Source: Synchiropus splendidus
Taxonomy: Eukaryota > Chordata > Actinopteri > Syngnathiformes > Callionymidae
DNA: 64,000 nucleotides
Direction: 5' to 3'
NCBI RefSeq assembly: GCF_027744825.2
Contig: NC_071335.1
Location: forward strand, 30,579,501-30,643,500
Position numbers and translations under genes: made by a program. Shown piece after piece: positions 22,590-34,893 of this stretch (within the stretch, counting starts at the first letter, position 1; each line of letters begins with the position of its first letter). The notes beneath the pieces were generated by a model, which searched no databases, was not told the origin of the DNA, and saw only the letters and a list, made by a program, of their open reading frames with translations.

Positions 22590-25038
22590 TCAACCAGATA
22601 TTAGATGGAGGGTGAGTATAGAGAGGGTTAGTAGGGAGAGAACAGAAGGAGAAGAGGAGGTGGAGGGAGCAGATGCAAAGGGAGGCAGTTCGAATTCTGG
22701 TGGGCATTCAAGCTCAAAGCACCTCAGGGTGATGCCAGAGTCCTCGTTACCGTAGTTCGTCCAGTACTCTTCGGGGTCCAGCTTTGGCAGGGCCAGTTCT
22801 TCCTCACCCAGCTCGTACTTGACCACCGATGTCGTAGAGGACGGGCCTTTACCATACAAACCAGCTTTGACGGTTTCAGAGGCCTTCTCAAAGACGCCCT
22901 TGGTTGATGACTGGGGTTTGTTTTTGTGGAACCACCAGCGTGTTTTGGTGCTGAAGGTGGTGGTGGTGGAGCCAGCGATGGAGCCAGGGTCAGGAAGAGG
23001 GCAGAGGGCAAAGTCCATCTCACGAAGGAAGCGGAGATCCTGGCCGCGGCGTGTGGATGGAGAGGCGCAGATGACTTCGGATGATGACACGCGGGCCTCA
23101 CGGAACCACTCCCACAAGCCACGGGATTCGCAGCCACAAGACCATGGGTTGGCGTTGAGCCGCAGAAATTCAATGCCTTGGGTGTCTCTCAGGGTCTGAC
23201 TGGGCAGCTCAGCCAGGGAGTTGTTGAAGAGGAAGAGCATGGTCAACCGGCCGAGATCACGGAATGCCCGGCGGTTGACCTGTCTGATGCGGTTGTCGTG
23301 AAGAAGCAGACGGTCGAGGTTGACCAGGCCACGGAACACATTCTCTGAGAGAGTGCGGATGCGGTTGCCATGCAGGAAAAGCTGACTCAGGTTGATGAGA
23401 TCTGAGAAAATATCATCTTGCAGAAAGTGGAGGTTGTTTTCCTGCAGAAGAAACAGGAAGATGGTGAGAATTACATCACTCTGTGAGAGTGGGAGCAAAT
23501 GTGTGTGTGTTGTGTCCATCCAACACTTCTCATTGCCTCCAGCACTCCTACCTGCAGGTAGAGGAACTGCAGGCTGTAAAGCTTGTGAAAGATGTCATGT
23601 GGCAGCGCAGTGAGGCGACAGCGGTGCATGTGGAGGCTCTGGAGCTTCTCAAGCCCTCGGAAAGCTCCTCCTTCCAGCCTATGAAGATTTGGGTTGTCCC
23701 CCAAGTCCAACTCCTCCAAGTCCCTCAGCTCACTGAATGCACCTGCCTCAATCCATGTGATGTTGTTGGAGAACAGCCAGAGAACCTGAGAGCAGTCACA
23801 CATCAAATGAAACTATTAAACAATGTTGCTCCAGACATTTACTGTGAGTTTGATTTTATACTCATTAAGAGATTTAATAGTCAAAATCCTTTGATGTAAA
23901 TATGAATATTCATACTTCCTGTTATGGGACTTTGCTCTAACATATCTAGCACTCTCAACTCGCTATTTGCACTTCCCTTAACAAGTCTCATGGCGTGAAA
24001 CACAAGATGACACTCTTCTGACTTCTGTAAGCTCTATTGGTCTGATCGGGAGCAACATCAGTCTCTGCATTTATGAAAATATAATTAGCTGAAAAATCCA
24101 CAAAGATAAAACCTAAACCTTAAAAATAAACCCTAAAAAATCGTTAAAAAAGGGAAATAAAAATGTTTTAATATATATGTTTGGATTGTAATATATAAAA
24201 ACATAGCTAATATTTATTATGACCTGGATATTATTTTTTATTTATTTTTATTTTTATTTTTTTTCTTCAAGGCATTTTCAAGCCCATTTTGCCCTTCACT
24301 TACCTGAGTTCCAAAGCCAAAAGAACCAACTCTGAGCTCCACGATCCGGTTGTGTTGGAGAAATACGCGCTGGGACTCATATGGCACTCCCACTGGCACA
24401 GCGGTGAAGTTTTGCGCCTGGCAGCTCACAGTCATGGGGGTCGGGTAGCACACACAAGAGTGCGGACACGCCGATGAAAGACTTGGCTTCGCCAGGACCA
24501 TCCACACCACCAGCCAAAGGGACAGACCACCTGGTGGAGAACAGAGATGGAGAAGGACGAGGTGAGATGCTGCTCTTCTCAATTCAGCCAGTTTTCATTT
24601 TAGTGAGCGATTGTAATTGACAACACTGTCGGCTTTATTATACCTTCAAATTTATGTGTTTAAATAGAATAATCAGAGCACAAGTTAAGAATATTATTCA
24701 GGTTAACTCCCTATTACGCGAAAGGGCTCGCCATTACGCACAGTGCCAGGTTATGGAAAACAAGATAAAATTCAAACCAAGTCAATCAGGGTATCATAAA
24801 CCCTAAGACCAACGCGATGAAACCTTCGTGTGTATGTCAAATTCTGTTTAAATTAAATTATTAAAACAGAGCGACATAAAACGGCAAACTGTCTGCGTTG
24901 TTTCCAGTAGTAAAAAATACGGTGGAAATCATCTCCGGTTAAAGTCTCGACGCGCAAAGTTCCAAACGCCGCACACTTACTTTTGCAGAAGCGTACAACG
25001 GAGCATCGTCGGCTCCGAAGAATCGAACAGGTTTCCAT
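22590..25038 (-). CDS. rtn4rl2: Reticulon-4 receptor-like 2 (Nogo receptor homologue 2)
   Basis: Four coding exons (24981-25038, 24304-24530, 23552-23785, 22590-23441), all with GT-AG borders and matching phases, give 456 aa (human RTN4RL2 is about 420). Residues about 20-40 are a hydrophobic signal peptide. Then come an LRR N-cap (CPHSCVCY, TVSC), about eight leucine-rich repeats (LWLFSNN, LEELDLGDN, LFLHGNRIRTL, LLLHDNRIRQV, LFLFNNSL) and an LRR C-cap starting NANPWSCGC. A Ser/Thr-rich stalk and a hydrophobic C-terminus (SVLSLLTLSILTLHLISG) typical of GPI-anchor addition follow. VSSSEVICASP and EEYWTNYGNED favour RTN4RL2 over RTN4R or RTN4RL1. The family sits on the neuronal surface and binds myelin-associated inhibitors, limiting axon growth. 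Fish often carry a and b copies; which one this is cannot be told. Confidence 0.93.
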
Positions 25039-25039
25039 C

Positions 25040-25500
25040 TTGAACCAAAAGCCCAAAAGCGAGTTAGCCTTCAAGAACAAATCAAAGTCTGCTATCTCCG
25101 CTGATGCTCTGGTTCCGGAGTCGGAGCGACTGAGTGAGTGATGATCGTTGGCCACCAGTGTGGCATATATACTCCAGAATCCCGCTGATGCCTACGACAG
25201 TGGGCATCGTGGAATCTCCTACGTCACCGACTCCGGGTCAGGATTCATTGAAGGCGGGGAGAAGCGGAACAGGCGGGGCGGGCGCAGGGGGATTCTCTTG
25301 GGAAGCCGGGTACGTGCGTAAAAGGCTTCATGCAAACGTGCGTTCAGCACTTGATAGGAGGAGACTTCTGATTGGTGTAGAGACGAAAAGTGGAGGGAGG
25401 AGGGCGCGCGGTGGAGATGACTGCTTCTCTGTGGAGGAGAGCATCTCTTGCGCTTCCTGGACTGTTATGGCTCGTTTCCGGCGCACCACGGCCAGACAGA
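25040..25500 (-). promoter_or_regulatory. CpG-rich rtn4rl2 upstream region with TATA-like box
   Basis: The sequence upstream of the rtn4rl2 start is rich in CpG (for example around 25250-25330). On the minus strand a GAGTATATATGCC motif lies at about 25163-25175, some 125 bases before the ATG. This would fit a start of transcription near 25135 and a 5'UTR of about 100 bases. No transcript evidence is available. Confidence 0.5.
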
Positions 25501-25509
25501 AGATCCAGC

Positions 25510-26268
25510 AGAGGATCTCTCAGTCTAAGGAAACGAGGATGCCCCCGTATGATGATTCAGCACCAGAGGAGAATTCACTCCAACTAAGAGTAGTAATTAA
25601 AATCGAGATCAAACATGATGAGCATTAATTATAGCTGCTGACATAATTCCACTGATGATGGAGACATGGCACACAATTTACTGGCCTCAGAAGGGAGGAT
25701 TGCTCACAGTCCAATCTATTACTTTCCATTTAAGGACAGTGAGGGGTCGAAAACAACCACACTGAGATCACCACGAGGTAAAGCATCATTCGAGCAGATT
25801 TATGGATTTCATTCATTTGAATTGCTTAAATTCAACATGAACAGGCCTCACAGTTTTGTGGCCTGTTTTAGGAACACTTCTGAGCGAGGTGATGTAGAGC
25901 AATGATTTCTTATGAATAACAGGCGTGGTAAAGTTGGTACAGAAGCATAGTTCACATTTACCATCGCGCAATGTCAAATGAACAATGTGGACCTAACGCG
26001 TTTTCATTTTCAAATAGGTCATGGTCATAAATCGAAGAACAACTGCTGAGAGAAAACAGAGAAATCCTTGTATCTCATCAAGGCCATTGCAGTTCTGTAG
26101 TAATGTGATGTTTATCCAGCACACATAATAACAGTGACAAATATCAAGTGAAAGGAGGATGAGCCGGTATTAAGTAAATATGATAAATGAAATGTATTCA
26201 TGGACAAAAACAAGTGCATACCTTTTGTTCTCACACACACACACACTCACACACACACACACACACAC

Positions 26269-26308
<40 letters not shown>

Positions 26309-26800
26309 ACTGAGCAATGCACATGATGGTTTGCCTCTTTCTATCTTAGTGCATTTATCATCAGATTCATCAAGTTTCTTCATGTGGTAGTGCAATCTGC
26401 GGACGAGTCCACACTTATGAATAGTGCTCACTGTGTACTACGTGCAAACAGGGATCAAAGTGAGGCCCTCAGCATAAGTGCATATTGAAGTTCGGATTAA
26501 GTTCTGCAAACAAAGGCCATGTGATCACTGAAGATATTACTCAAGCTTTTCTACTGTCTTTGAAAAATATCTATGTTCCTTTTCTATCACCAGTTCGAGA
26601 ACCCGGAACAGCCTGGATGAATCAGATGTGACAGTGGAATTAGAGAAGCATGTGCAGTTCTGTGGCACGATTTAGGATTTTGACCAGGATCTGGTTGCTA
26701 AGAAATGATGAATTGTTGATGATCACAAATGTTATTCCAAATATTATCTTATGCTGCGACCGATTAAACATGTGATGCAAGTATGATTCTACAACATGTT
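25510..26800. other. intergenic, no gene recognised
   Basis: Only short frames are present. It contains one compound microsatellite (26231-26305). Confidence 0.45.
26231..26305. repeat. compound (CA)n(CATA)n(TA)n microsatellite
   Basis: Runs of CA, then CATA, then TA units in direct succession. Confidence 0.95.
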
Positions 26801-26809
26801 TACTGCAAA

Positions 26810-27286
26810 CATAACTTCACCTTCACCTTCACCATCTTCTGCCGCTTATCCGGGGTCGGGTCGCGGAGGCAGCATTTGGAGCAAGGAAGCCCAGACTCCC
26901 TTGATCCGCACAAACCTCCTCCAGCTCTCCCTGGGGATCCCGAGGCGTACCCAGGCCAGACCAGAGACATAATCTCTCCAGCGAGTCCTGGCTCTTCCCG
27001 GTAGGAGATGCATGGAACACCTCCCCAGGGAGGCGTCCAGGGGGCATCCGGATCAGATGCCCGAGCCTCTTCAGCTGGTTCCTCTTGATGTGGAGCAGCA
27101 GCGGCTTCACCCCGAGCTCCTCCCGGATGACCTCACCCTGTCTCTAAGGGTGCGCCCAGCCACCCCGCGGAGGAAACACCCCTGGGGCCTTACCACCGAG
27201 GAGCTTACGAACTACCTCGGTGACTTCGGCCCGGCTGATGAAAGAGTCGTCCGAGTCCTCAGCCCTCGCTTCCTCAATGGAAAGCA
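26810..27286 (-). mobile_element. 3' end of a fish LINE (L1/Tx1-like), with target duplication
   Basis: The minus strand encodes a degenerate form of a common fish LINE C-terminus, with RNQLKRLGHLIRMPPGRLPG and then WSGLGTPRDPQGELEEVCAD. The 3' tail is a run of GAAGGT-type units (plus strand ttcaccttcacc at 26815). The 10-mer ttactgcaaa occurs at 26800-26809 and again at 27287-27296, marking both ends as a target-site duplication. The insertion is 5'-truncated and cannot move. The clade name is from recall. Confidence 0.75.
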
Positions 27287-27299
27287 TTACTGCAAATCG

Positions 27300-28495
27300 A
27301 ATATGTTATTCACCACATTCAAGACTTGTGACTCCACTATATTGAGAGCGTTAACCGTTAACTTAACGTACCAGGGTTTCACTTAAGAATGATTAAGAAT
27401 GATTCACATGTGTGCAAGCTTTAAAATGTCTGCAGCTCATCGTCTGACCACGGAGCAGTCATAGCCTTGTTCATAGTCCTTTATCACTGATAAACTCACT
27501 GTAAGAGCTGTGTGAGCGATGAGTTTGCTGTGATGCCACAGCCCTCCCCGACCTGTGCACGAGAACCTGCTGGCTGGAGGAGGTTCTGAAAATCAGCGCA
27601 ATTGTCATTGCTTGGCCCGGAATGGCCTTGGAAGTGTTTCCACAGATCCTACATCCGGTACAGTGGAAGAGCGCCATTAGTCTCTTTATGGATGATAATA
27701 CTTCTCGACCCTTGTTGCACTCAAAATTATCTACTAGATCTGATGGCCTCATGATGTGTTCTTTTATCATGTGGAAATCCGGCATTGACAGCAAACTGTC
27801 ATAAGCCTGTGAATGAGGACGGGAAGATTTACGTTTTGTGGGTCTTCTACGATTCATCCAGTTGTAAATAGATGTGTTGAAAAGCCCAACAGTTGTAAGG
27901 TTTTAGCTGCTTAAGTTGACCAGTCGTACTGGACAAGCTCATGTATGTTACGAGGCTTGGCTCTTCACAAGGCCAGTGCTGATTAACAGATGAGTAACTC
28001 CGAGTGTGTGTGTGTTATTCACACCTACCGTTTTGTCCTAATCTGGACTGGTGCATGAGTTTTTGTGCCCACTGGTCATTCAGCACCAGCAGAACTCAGG
28101 CTTCCCCCTGACACACACCCACTCATGCCAGATGTCCGCGCGTGCACGACTGTGACTCTGAGTGTGAGTGTGTGTTGGAGGCACGACTTTACCGAAACGT
28201 TGTCACAATGTGTCAGTCAATCAGTGTTGTGATAGTCACCCACACAGCAGGTTTGTGGGTGTGTGTGGGCAGCGACTCCTCAATGAGTGTGATCATGGCT
28301 GAGTTGTGTTTGTGTCACACCCGCTGATAAACACAGGGACGGCTTCCCCAGGCGGTCACTGAGTATCAGCGTGACCAATTTCTACCTAGTGTTGACTGGC
28401 TTGTCCAGAACAACACAATGGCGGAGGCACATGCAAAGGTTAGAAAATGACCTTTACCCCTCACATTATATTTTGCATCAATTTGTACCAACTAC

Positions 28496-28570
<75 letters not shown>

Positions 28571-29180
28571 TAGCTGTCTGCACCGGAGAAAGGTCAGTGG
28601 TGCTTAAAAATGAATGGGGATCACTTCTAAGCTTAAGGGTCCAGCATCACTGACCCATGAAACAAACTGTGCAATGTTCTGCAACAATGCGTAACATTTA
28701 GACATAAATAGATTATTTTCATATTTCCTGAGATAACAGGTTTCCTTTTGAACAGTCCAACATCTCAGAGTCAGACTCTCCAGCTCTCTGTTAAATGCTC
28801 CCTTGGATTATGTAAATTTCTCTGGGCGAGCCGCCCGGAGGCGTTTCTGTGAGTGACATCACTGCCCCAACTCCACCCCCACTGCAACGCTTTACAACAG
28901 AAGGGCAGAGCGACCTCGGCAGCGAGCTGAGTTCCTTTTGTTTACATCATGGCAGAAGAATGGAAAGACAGAGCAATATCCCAGACAAGGGTCAAATTAG
29001 GAGATGCATTTACAGCCTGGCAATAACTAGGAGCTACATAAGGCTTTTCATCTGATCCTGAAGTGGCGATGTATCTGTTCGACTTGTAAGTCAATTTTGT
29101 GTTCACTGCTGTCTCTGTTGTGTTGTCAAATCACTAAGCGAATGTCTATGTGCTTGTTGTTTGTATTTAAGTGTAGTATA
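27300..29180. other. intergenic, no gene recognised
   Basis: A 128-codon minus frame at 27471-27857 has no recognisable domain. A GC-richer stretch at 28830-28960 resembles an exon or promoter in composition but gives no identifiable product. (AT)n lies at 28498-28568. Confidence 0.4.
28498..28568. repeat. (AT)n microsatellite
   Basis: About 35 AT units. Confidence 0.95.
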
Positions 29181-29182
29181 TA

Positions 29183-29871
29183 CAGTGGTACCTCGGTTTT
29201 CAAACGTCCCGGAATTAGAACAAATCGGAGTTCAAACAAAAATTTGCTTCTGATTTCGAACAAAAATCCAGAACTCGAAAAACATAACGTGCACGGACCG
29301 ATCAGCTGACCCACAACGCGCTTTGTTATTGTGTATAACGCAGCCTCTGTATGCAGACGTGTCCCGTTAGCTACATTTACTGACTGTTTTTTCTACATGT
29401 TGAGGTGTAAAACCTTTCCTGTCTCCGCACTGGACCGTCGTAGAGTGTCACAGGGGAGGTGCTCGCTCTCCACACCTCTCCTTCAGGGTTTGATGTCCTG
29501 TTGTGGGCTGGAGCTGGGACAGGGATGAGGCGAGTCTCGGACAGAGCGTGACTTGGTTTATGACTTTGTCACAGCCAAAGTGCACAGAAGCGCACATTCA
29601 GAGGTGGACACGCACCGGGCACCTCTTCACTTCTGGAGAGACGTCACTCACTCGGTAACCCCTCCCACATGCAGCGGCCACACACATAGAGGAACAGCGC
29701 ACCTGCAGCAGACACTCTACATTCACTCCTACAAAAGCCTATTTTAAGGCTTGGAACACATTATTTCTTTTTCCATTCATTGTGATGGGAAAAATCGATT
29801 CAGATTTCGAATAAATAATTTCTCGAACGGCCATCTGGAACGGATTGTGGTCGAGAACCAAGGTACCACTG
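29183..29871. mobile_element. Tc1/mariner-superfamily (Tigger/pogo-like) non-autonomous element, copy 1
   Basis: Starts cagtggtacctcggttttca and ends gaaccaaggtaccactg, an inverted repeat, flanked by TA on both sides (29181-29182 and 29872-29873). TA target duplications and a CAGTGGTACC terminus fit pogo/Tigger-like elements. The 689-bp body has no transposase. It is closely similar along its length to 47953-48585, apart from a segment at about 29275-29360 that differs. Confidence 0.8.
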
Positions 29872-29873
29872 TA

Positions 29874-31240
29874 TATGTTTGCAGTCAAACAGATGAACTG
29901 CAGTGTTAGAACGGGATAGATATACTTGTCATATTCTCACTGTGTTTTGTCTGTTCCGTGTCTTTCCTGTGCTTTTATTTTGTTAACCCCTGTAGTTCCA
30001 GCTTAATGGCAGCGCAGCTGGAGCTCATCTCGTCATCAACTCCTGTGGATACCACCTGGCGAGCTCCAGACTGCTGGCTGCGAGATGGTCACTTCGTGTC
30101 ATTAGATTTTTCCCCAGTCCCTCTGTGTATATCCCGGTTTGTGTTTTGACTCCGGCGCCTTCAGTTCCTGTCTTCGTCCTTTGTACTTATTGTGATTATT
30201 GTATTAAATGTATTAATTTAATCCCGTTGTCCATGCCTTCTGTCAGCCTGCAATCAACTGCACCTGGGTCACTTCTTAGGCAATTATGACAATACTTTGT
30301 GTATGGTGTAAATAGTTATTCAATCAATTCATTGCCAGCGAAAATGACTTGCTCATGTTCACACACAACACAGTTATGGATGTCTGCTGTTTGTCATATT
30401 GCACTGTCGAAGCATGCAGTGAACATATAGGTAGCCAGGTTAGTCAATATATTGTGATGATAAACAATGTTTATAGCGGACTTATACATCATTCTTTCTG
30501 CTTACCGTGGGTCTTGGGCATGTTGTCAAATGTGGTTAACTTATTTGTGAGATGATAATTAACCTGTAAGTGTCTGTTACTCATTTTATTGCGTTTATCC
30601 CTGTATAGTGTAGATATAGCCAGCAAATCGAATTAGCTCCGACATTAGCTGCTAGCGGCTAACGTCCATGGCTAACGTCCACTAGCATTTATCAGACAGA
30701 AAAATAGTCGATTCACTGTCATTTGCAGTGTTTATTGTCCATCTGGTTTGGACAAGTGTAACGTGAGACCTGCTCAGTGCTGCTGAGAGACGCGACCACA
30801 TTTCATCATCCCTGGCGGTTGTTCTGGAACTGATTGAAGAAAAAATAGTTCCTAACTCTGGCGTCTGTGTCCACAGTCAACTCAAAATAAACGTGTGAAT
30901 GGACATTTTGATGCTCACGCTCTGATCGTTGTTGGTCTGCTCCTTATTGAAACAGATGACAGTCATGATGTAATAAAGCCAGAGGAAAACTTCTGCTCTT
31001 TCGTCTTTATTATTCTAGAGAATCCCGTAAGAAACATCACAATGACTGATGTCCATTGCTCACGGAACACAAGACATGTCGGGCAGACGGATGGATTAAT
31101 TTCTCATAACAAAAATATAGCGGTTTGTTGTCACCTAATCGGTAAATGTTCATACTTCACCCTTTGTTTTGTTCAGAAATGTGTAGTCAAAATAAAGTTA
31201 TATAACCTGGGTCCGTCGGTCTTGCAGATGCTTCCGCTGT
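29874..31240. other. intergenic, no gene recognised
   Basis: About 29940-30290 has a retroelement-like look (tttcctgtgcttttattttg; caactgcacctgggtca), but no ends could be defined. No coding evidence. Confidence 0.35.
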
Positions 31241-31262
31241 AGGTACCAAATGTGTCCGCTTA

Positions 31263-31544
31263 CCAAATGTGTCCTACCTGCCGTTTGCGAAGTTTATGTT
31301 CATCCTTCTCCGCAGTATGCGTAACAACACGTCGTGATTGGCTGACATGTACGGAGCTTTGGAGAGCTCTGGAGAAGAACGGTTCGATGACAAACATCGC
31401 ATTTTGTGGAAATAAATGCTACACATGGTAGAAAGCGCCTTGAAATGATTTATTTCAATTTCCTCTGGCTCATTAAAACATTAAAAAGATATCATATATG
31501 CCGGATGTGACGTCATCACTCCCAGGCAGGTAGGACACATTTGG
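31263..31544. mobile_element. TA-flanked MITE with CCAAATGTGTCC termini
   Basis: The left end ccaaatgtgtcctacctgcc is an exact inverse complement of the right end ggcaggtaggacacatttgg, and each is flanked by TA (31261-31262 and 31545-31546). The 282-bp body has no ORF. A second partial copy of the left terminus (taccaaatgtgtcc) sits immediately upstream at 31245-31258. Confidence 0.75.
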
Positions 31545-31591
31545 TATCTACACCGCCTCGCTGGATCCTGCCTTTCCTCACTGGCTGCATA

Positions 31592-31593
31592 TA

Positions 31594-31681
<88 letters not shown>
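31592..31681. repeat. (CTAT)n(AT)n microsatellite
   Basis: ATCT/CTAT units followed by about 28 AT units. Confidence 0.95.
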
Positions 31682-31687
<6 letters not shown>

Positions 31688-31689
31688 AT

Positions 31690-32710
31690 AATGTAATGTT
31701 GAAAGATTCCATTCAATCAGAGCAGCAATTAATCCGACCAGAACTCTGTTTCCGTATAAAGCAAAGTGCTGTGTGTCATATTGTTTCTCTGGAAAGATAA
31801 CAAGAACATTGCTCATTCACAGCTGCCAATAAAAGGCACTGTGTCACATTTTCTGCTGATTTTTTTTTTTTTTTTTTGGGAAACAAAGACACATTCTTTT
31901 CAGAGACGGTCTCTTGTCTCCGGATTTTACTCCTCCCATCACTGTTCCCAGCATCATCACATTTGTTCTGTCCCCCTGCGTCACCACTTCCGCCTGGCCA
32001 TCACCGTTGCTTTCTGTCTGTTGCCCAACAAACTACCACAGTAGCGTCATCCTACACGGATGAATGTATTTAAATCCTAATTTGGCATCAAGCTAATGGA
32101 ACGTAGGAGCACGGGACAAGTTGTTTGGCACATTTTTCAAAACACTTTTTAGCAGCATGTAAAAGTCAAGGGCTTCACTTCTTTGTCTCTGAGCCTTCTG
32201 CTTCTACATCAAGAATCTTTCTGACATGTGAGGCTTTGCAAAACAAGAAGCTAGGTTGGTTTATCTCATGGAAATGTTGGCACGATGTGTTCAACCATAA
32301 AAACGGATGCACAATAACCGCGAGTCATTCATTGAGTGTTGCCACTTGATCTTTGGCCCTGCAGTCATGACGAATGTGATATGAGTATATTAGAATTGTC
32401 CCGTGTCCACTCCACAAACCTCCTCAACTTCAGTCGCTACTTCACTGAAAATCCTCTCTGTCCACTCCATTCTGACTCCGGTGCTTTATTAAAGAGCAAA
32501 CATGAGAGAGCAAGAGACACTTGATTCCAGTGCAGAAAAAACAGTTGCTTGCGTGACTGCTTGGCATAGCCATTTCCTGTGTGAATGACACACTGGCTAT
32601 ACGTAGAGAAATTGAATATACAGCCTTGTTGAACTATTTATTAATTACAGTATTGTATTTACTGTACAACTGCATTAAAGATTCATGGACACTGAACACG
32701 AGAGCTTTTA
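31690..32710. other. intergenic, nothing recognised
   Basis: No motif-bearing open frame and no repeat that I could define, apart from a T-run at 31861-31877. Confidence 0.45.
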
Positions 32711-32713
32711 ACT

Positions 32714-32890
32714 AGTGATGATTTCATGCGGTTTCGTGAAACAGTCTCCTCATTTCCGAAGGCCACTAGATGACACTGTCTGCTGTTTGGCTTTGAGCAA
32801 CTACAGGTATTTCTGTGAAAGCTCACATCATTTTTAAAAGCAAGAGCGCCACCCACTGAGCACTTCGTTTTTGAGAGTGTTTTGTGAAAA
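32714..32890. mobile_element. palindromic MITE, copy 2 (diverged)
   Basis: Begins tgatttcatgcggtttcgtg and aaacagtctcctcatttcc, then ggccactagatgacactgtc, and later cacatcatttttaaaagcaa followed by gagcgccaccca. These blocks are in the same order as in the copy at 34705-34893. Confidence 0.65.
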
Positions 32891-32957
32891 AAAAAAAGAA
32901 GAAAAAAAAGACATTCTCAGTTAACAATTGTTTATGAAGAATGAAGGCATAATCTTA

Positions 32958-32958
32958 A

Positions 32959-32991
<33 letters not shown>
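32958..32991. repeat. (AAT)n microsatellite
   Basis: About 11 ATA units. Confidence 0.95.
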
Positions 32992-32992
<1 letters not shown>

Positions 32993-32994
32993 TA

Positions 32995-34700
32995 AATAAA
33001 CATTAATCCTGTTCGAACACTGTGATGATAATTGACAGTTTTCAGTTATGCTTCATATCCATGTTAATGCCTCAAACCTGTTGCAGGAGAGGGGGCTGAA
33101 CATTCAGGCTATGCTGTTTGTACGCATGTAAAAATAGCATTCCATTCCATACCATTCCATTAAGAGGACACAAAGCAAACATTGAGACAAGAAAAACAAT
33201 CTATTTTTTGATGTATGATCTATTTTGTTCAAAGAAATTACAAGGTTCCTGGGTATCTCAAGTGCCTTTTATAAGGATGTGAAGACTAGAACTCATCAAT
33301 ACATAAGGCACTGATCATCAACAAAGCATGCAGAACCTGAAATGAAATAAATACTTCAAACTGAACTTGAAAGCATCCCTGTATTATGATTACAGTTTGA
33401 ATAAACAGACTAGATAGACCACTGAGCTCCAAGGTTAAGGTAAAGTTTTTTAATTGCTAATTCACTTTCAATAAGCAGTAATTATGGTGCACAAAATAGT
33501 GTGTCTTATCAAGATGCAAATATGTATTTTATAATGATTAATTCCAGGCTGATATGCTGCTAATACACAGGTAAATATATATATATTTTTGGGTCATAAA
33601 TGTTCCCTAATCCACAGTGTAAGCAATAAAACAAACATGAACAGATGTTTGGGACGTTTTCAGAGTTCGAGATGTAAAAATGCTTACACATTGCATGTTC
33701 TTGTTTATGTTCTAGTTTGCCGCTTAAGCACTGAACAGAAATTCACCACATAAATGCAGCTTTATTAACATACTCTGTTCTTTCAACTTCTTTAGCCTCT
33801 CTAGAGTGCAAGTTGCCAACCATCTGACTGAGATGACAGAGCTCAATTCTTGATGTCAAACATTCTGGAATTCACTTTGCAAGTAGAAGTGTCATTGCAG
33901 TCTGTATGCCTCTGATGAAATGCTTCTCTTGTTCATGACGTACATACATGCACATTAAAGTCTGGAGATATAATAGGTTATTATTTCCATAATTCATTAT
34001 GCCTGTCTTTTTCTTGACATATAAGCCACATCTGTTCAAGGGAATTCTATATCTCCCTCGTATGTGCTCGACCCCCATTCATTTAAACGTCCTCGCCTCC
34101 TCGCAGTCGAGTGCTCCCCTCTCATCTTTTATTTTTAACCCTGAAGGAGGCCAGATTCATGACGCAGATGGGCAAATTATGCTGATGCTGTCAGCAGGTA
34201 GCAACCATTGCATGAATGAAGGAGGAGGATATGAGAGATAAGCACCACAAAAAAACAACGGGATGATAGTAATAGCAAAATATTGTTCAAACCAATGGCA
34301 CGTCTCACTTCTTCTGGGGTTTCATTTTGGAACTGAACTCTCAGCTTCACGACAGAGAGCTGCGTGCCTTTCCAGGAATTTCTTTCTTTCTGTCTTTTTA
34401 GACGCTTAGACCACACCCCTAACCTGCTTCCCTGATCACCATGAATTTCTTTGCCTTTCTGAAACACGACTGTATGTAAGTGACGCTCGAAGTTTAAAAT
34501 TGGTCTGATGAGTTTCAGGCACCATCAAGAACAGCACCTTTGATCCCTTTTGATGGATTTAAAAGAAAATCTAAAGCTTCCAAGTGAAGCTGCAAGATGA
34601 TATTTAAATACAGGAACCGCAGAAACATTAGCTCACAGGACAATATTAGCTCATACATGTTAAATATATTTAAGGGTTTATTTGCTTGATCTTTTCCAGT
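32995..34700. other. intergenic, nothing recognised
   Basis: AT-rich, with short frames only. Confidence 0.45.
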
Positions 34701-34704
34701 AGCC

Positions 34705-34893
34705 TGGTGATGGTCTCATGAGGCTTCATGAAACAGTCTCTCGTTTCAGAGCCCACTAGATGGCACTCTCTGCCCTAAAACCTTTGGATTTCAACAACCA
34801 TTACAATGGAACCTCACATCATTTTCAAACCATGAGCGCCACCTACTTGACTCTGAAATGAGGACACTGTTTCATGAAGCCTCATCAGCCCAT
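34705..34893. mobile_element. palindromic MITE, copy 3 (best preserved)
   Basis: The left arm tcatgaggcttcatgaaacag, cut here to its core gaggcttcatgaaacag, pairs with the right arm ctgtttcatgaagcctc. The subterminal ctcgtttcagag pairs with ctctgaaatgag. Interior blocks cccactagatggcactctc and catgagcgccacctac are shared with the other copies. About 190 bp, no ORF. The superfamily is unknown to me. Confidence 0.75.

Noticed and set aside
26231..26305. Repeated short units considered as a CRISPR-like array
   Set aside because: Simple microsatellite with no spacers; the window is eukaryotic.
27471..27857. 128-codon minus-strand ORF
   Set aside because: No domain, no splice-site support and no match to any family I know. 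Treated as chance.
29331..29528. Similar short plus-strand ORFs at 29.3 and 48.0 kb, apparently conserved
   Set aside because: The similarity comes from their being inside two copies of the same transposon. The frames are short and not transposase-like.
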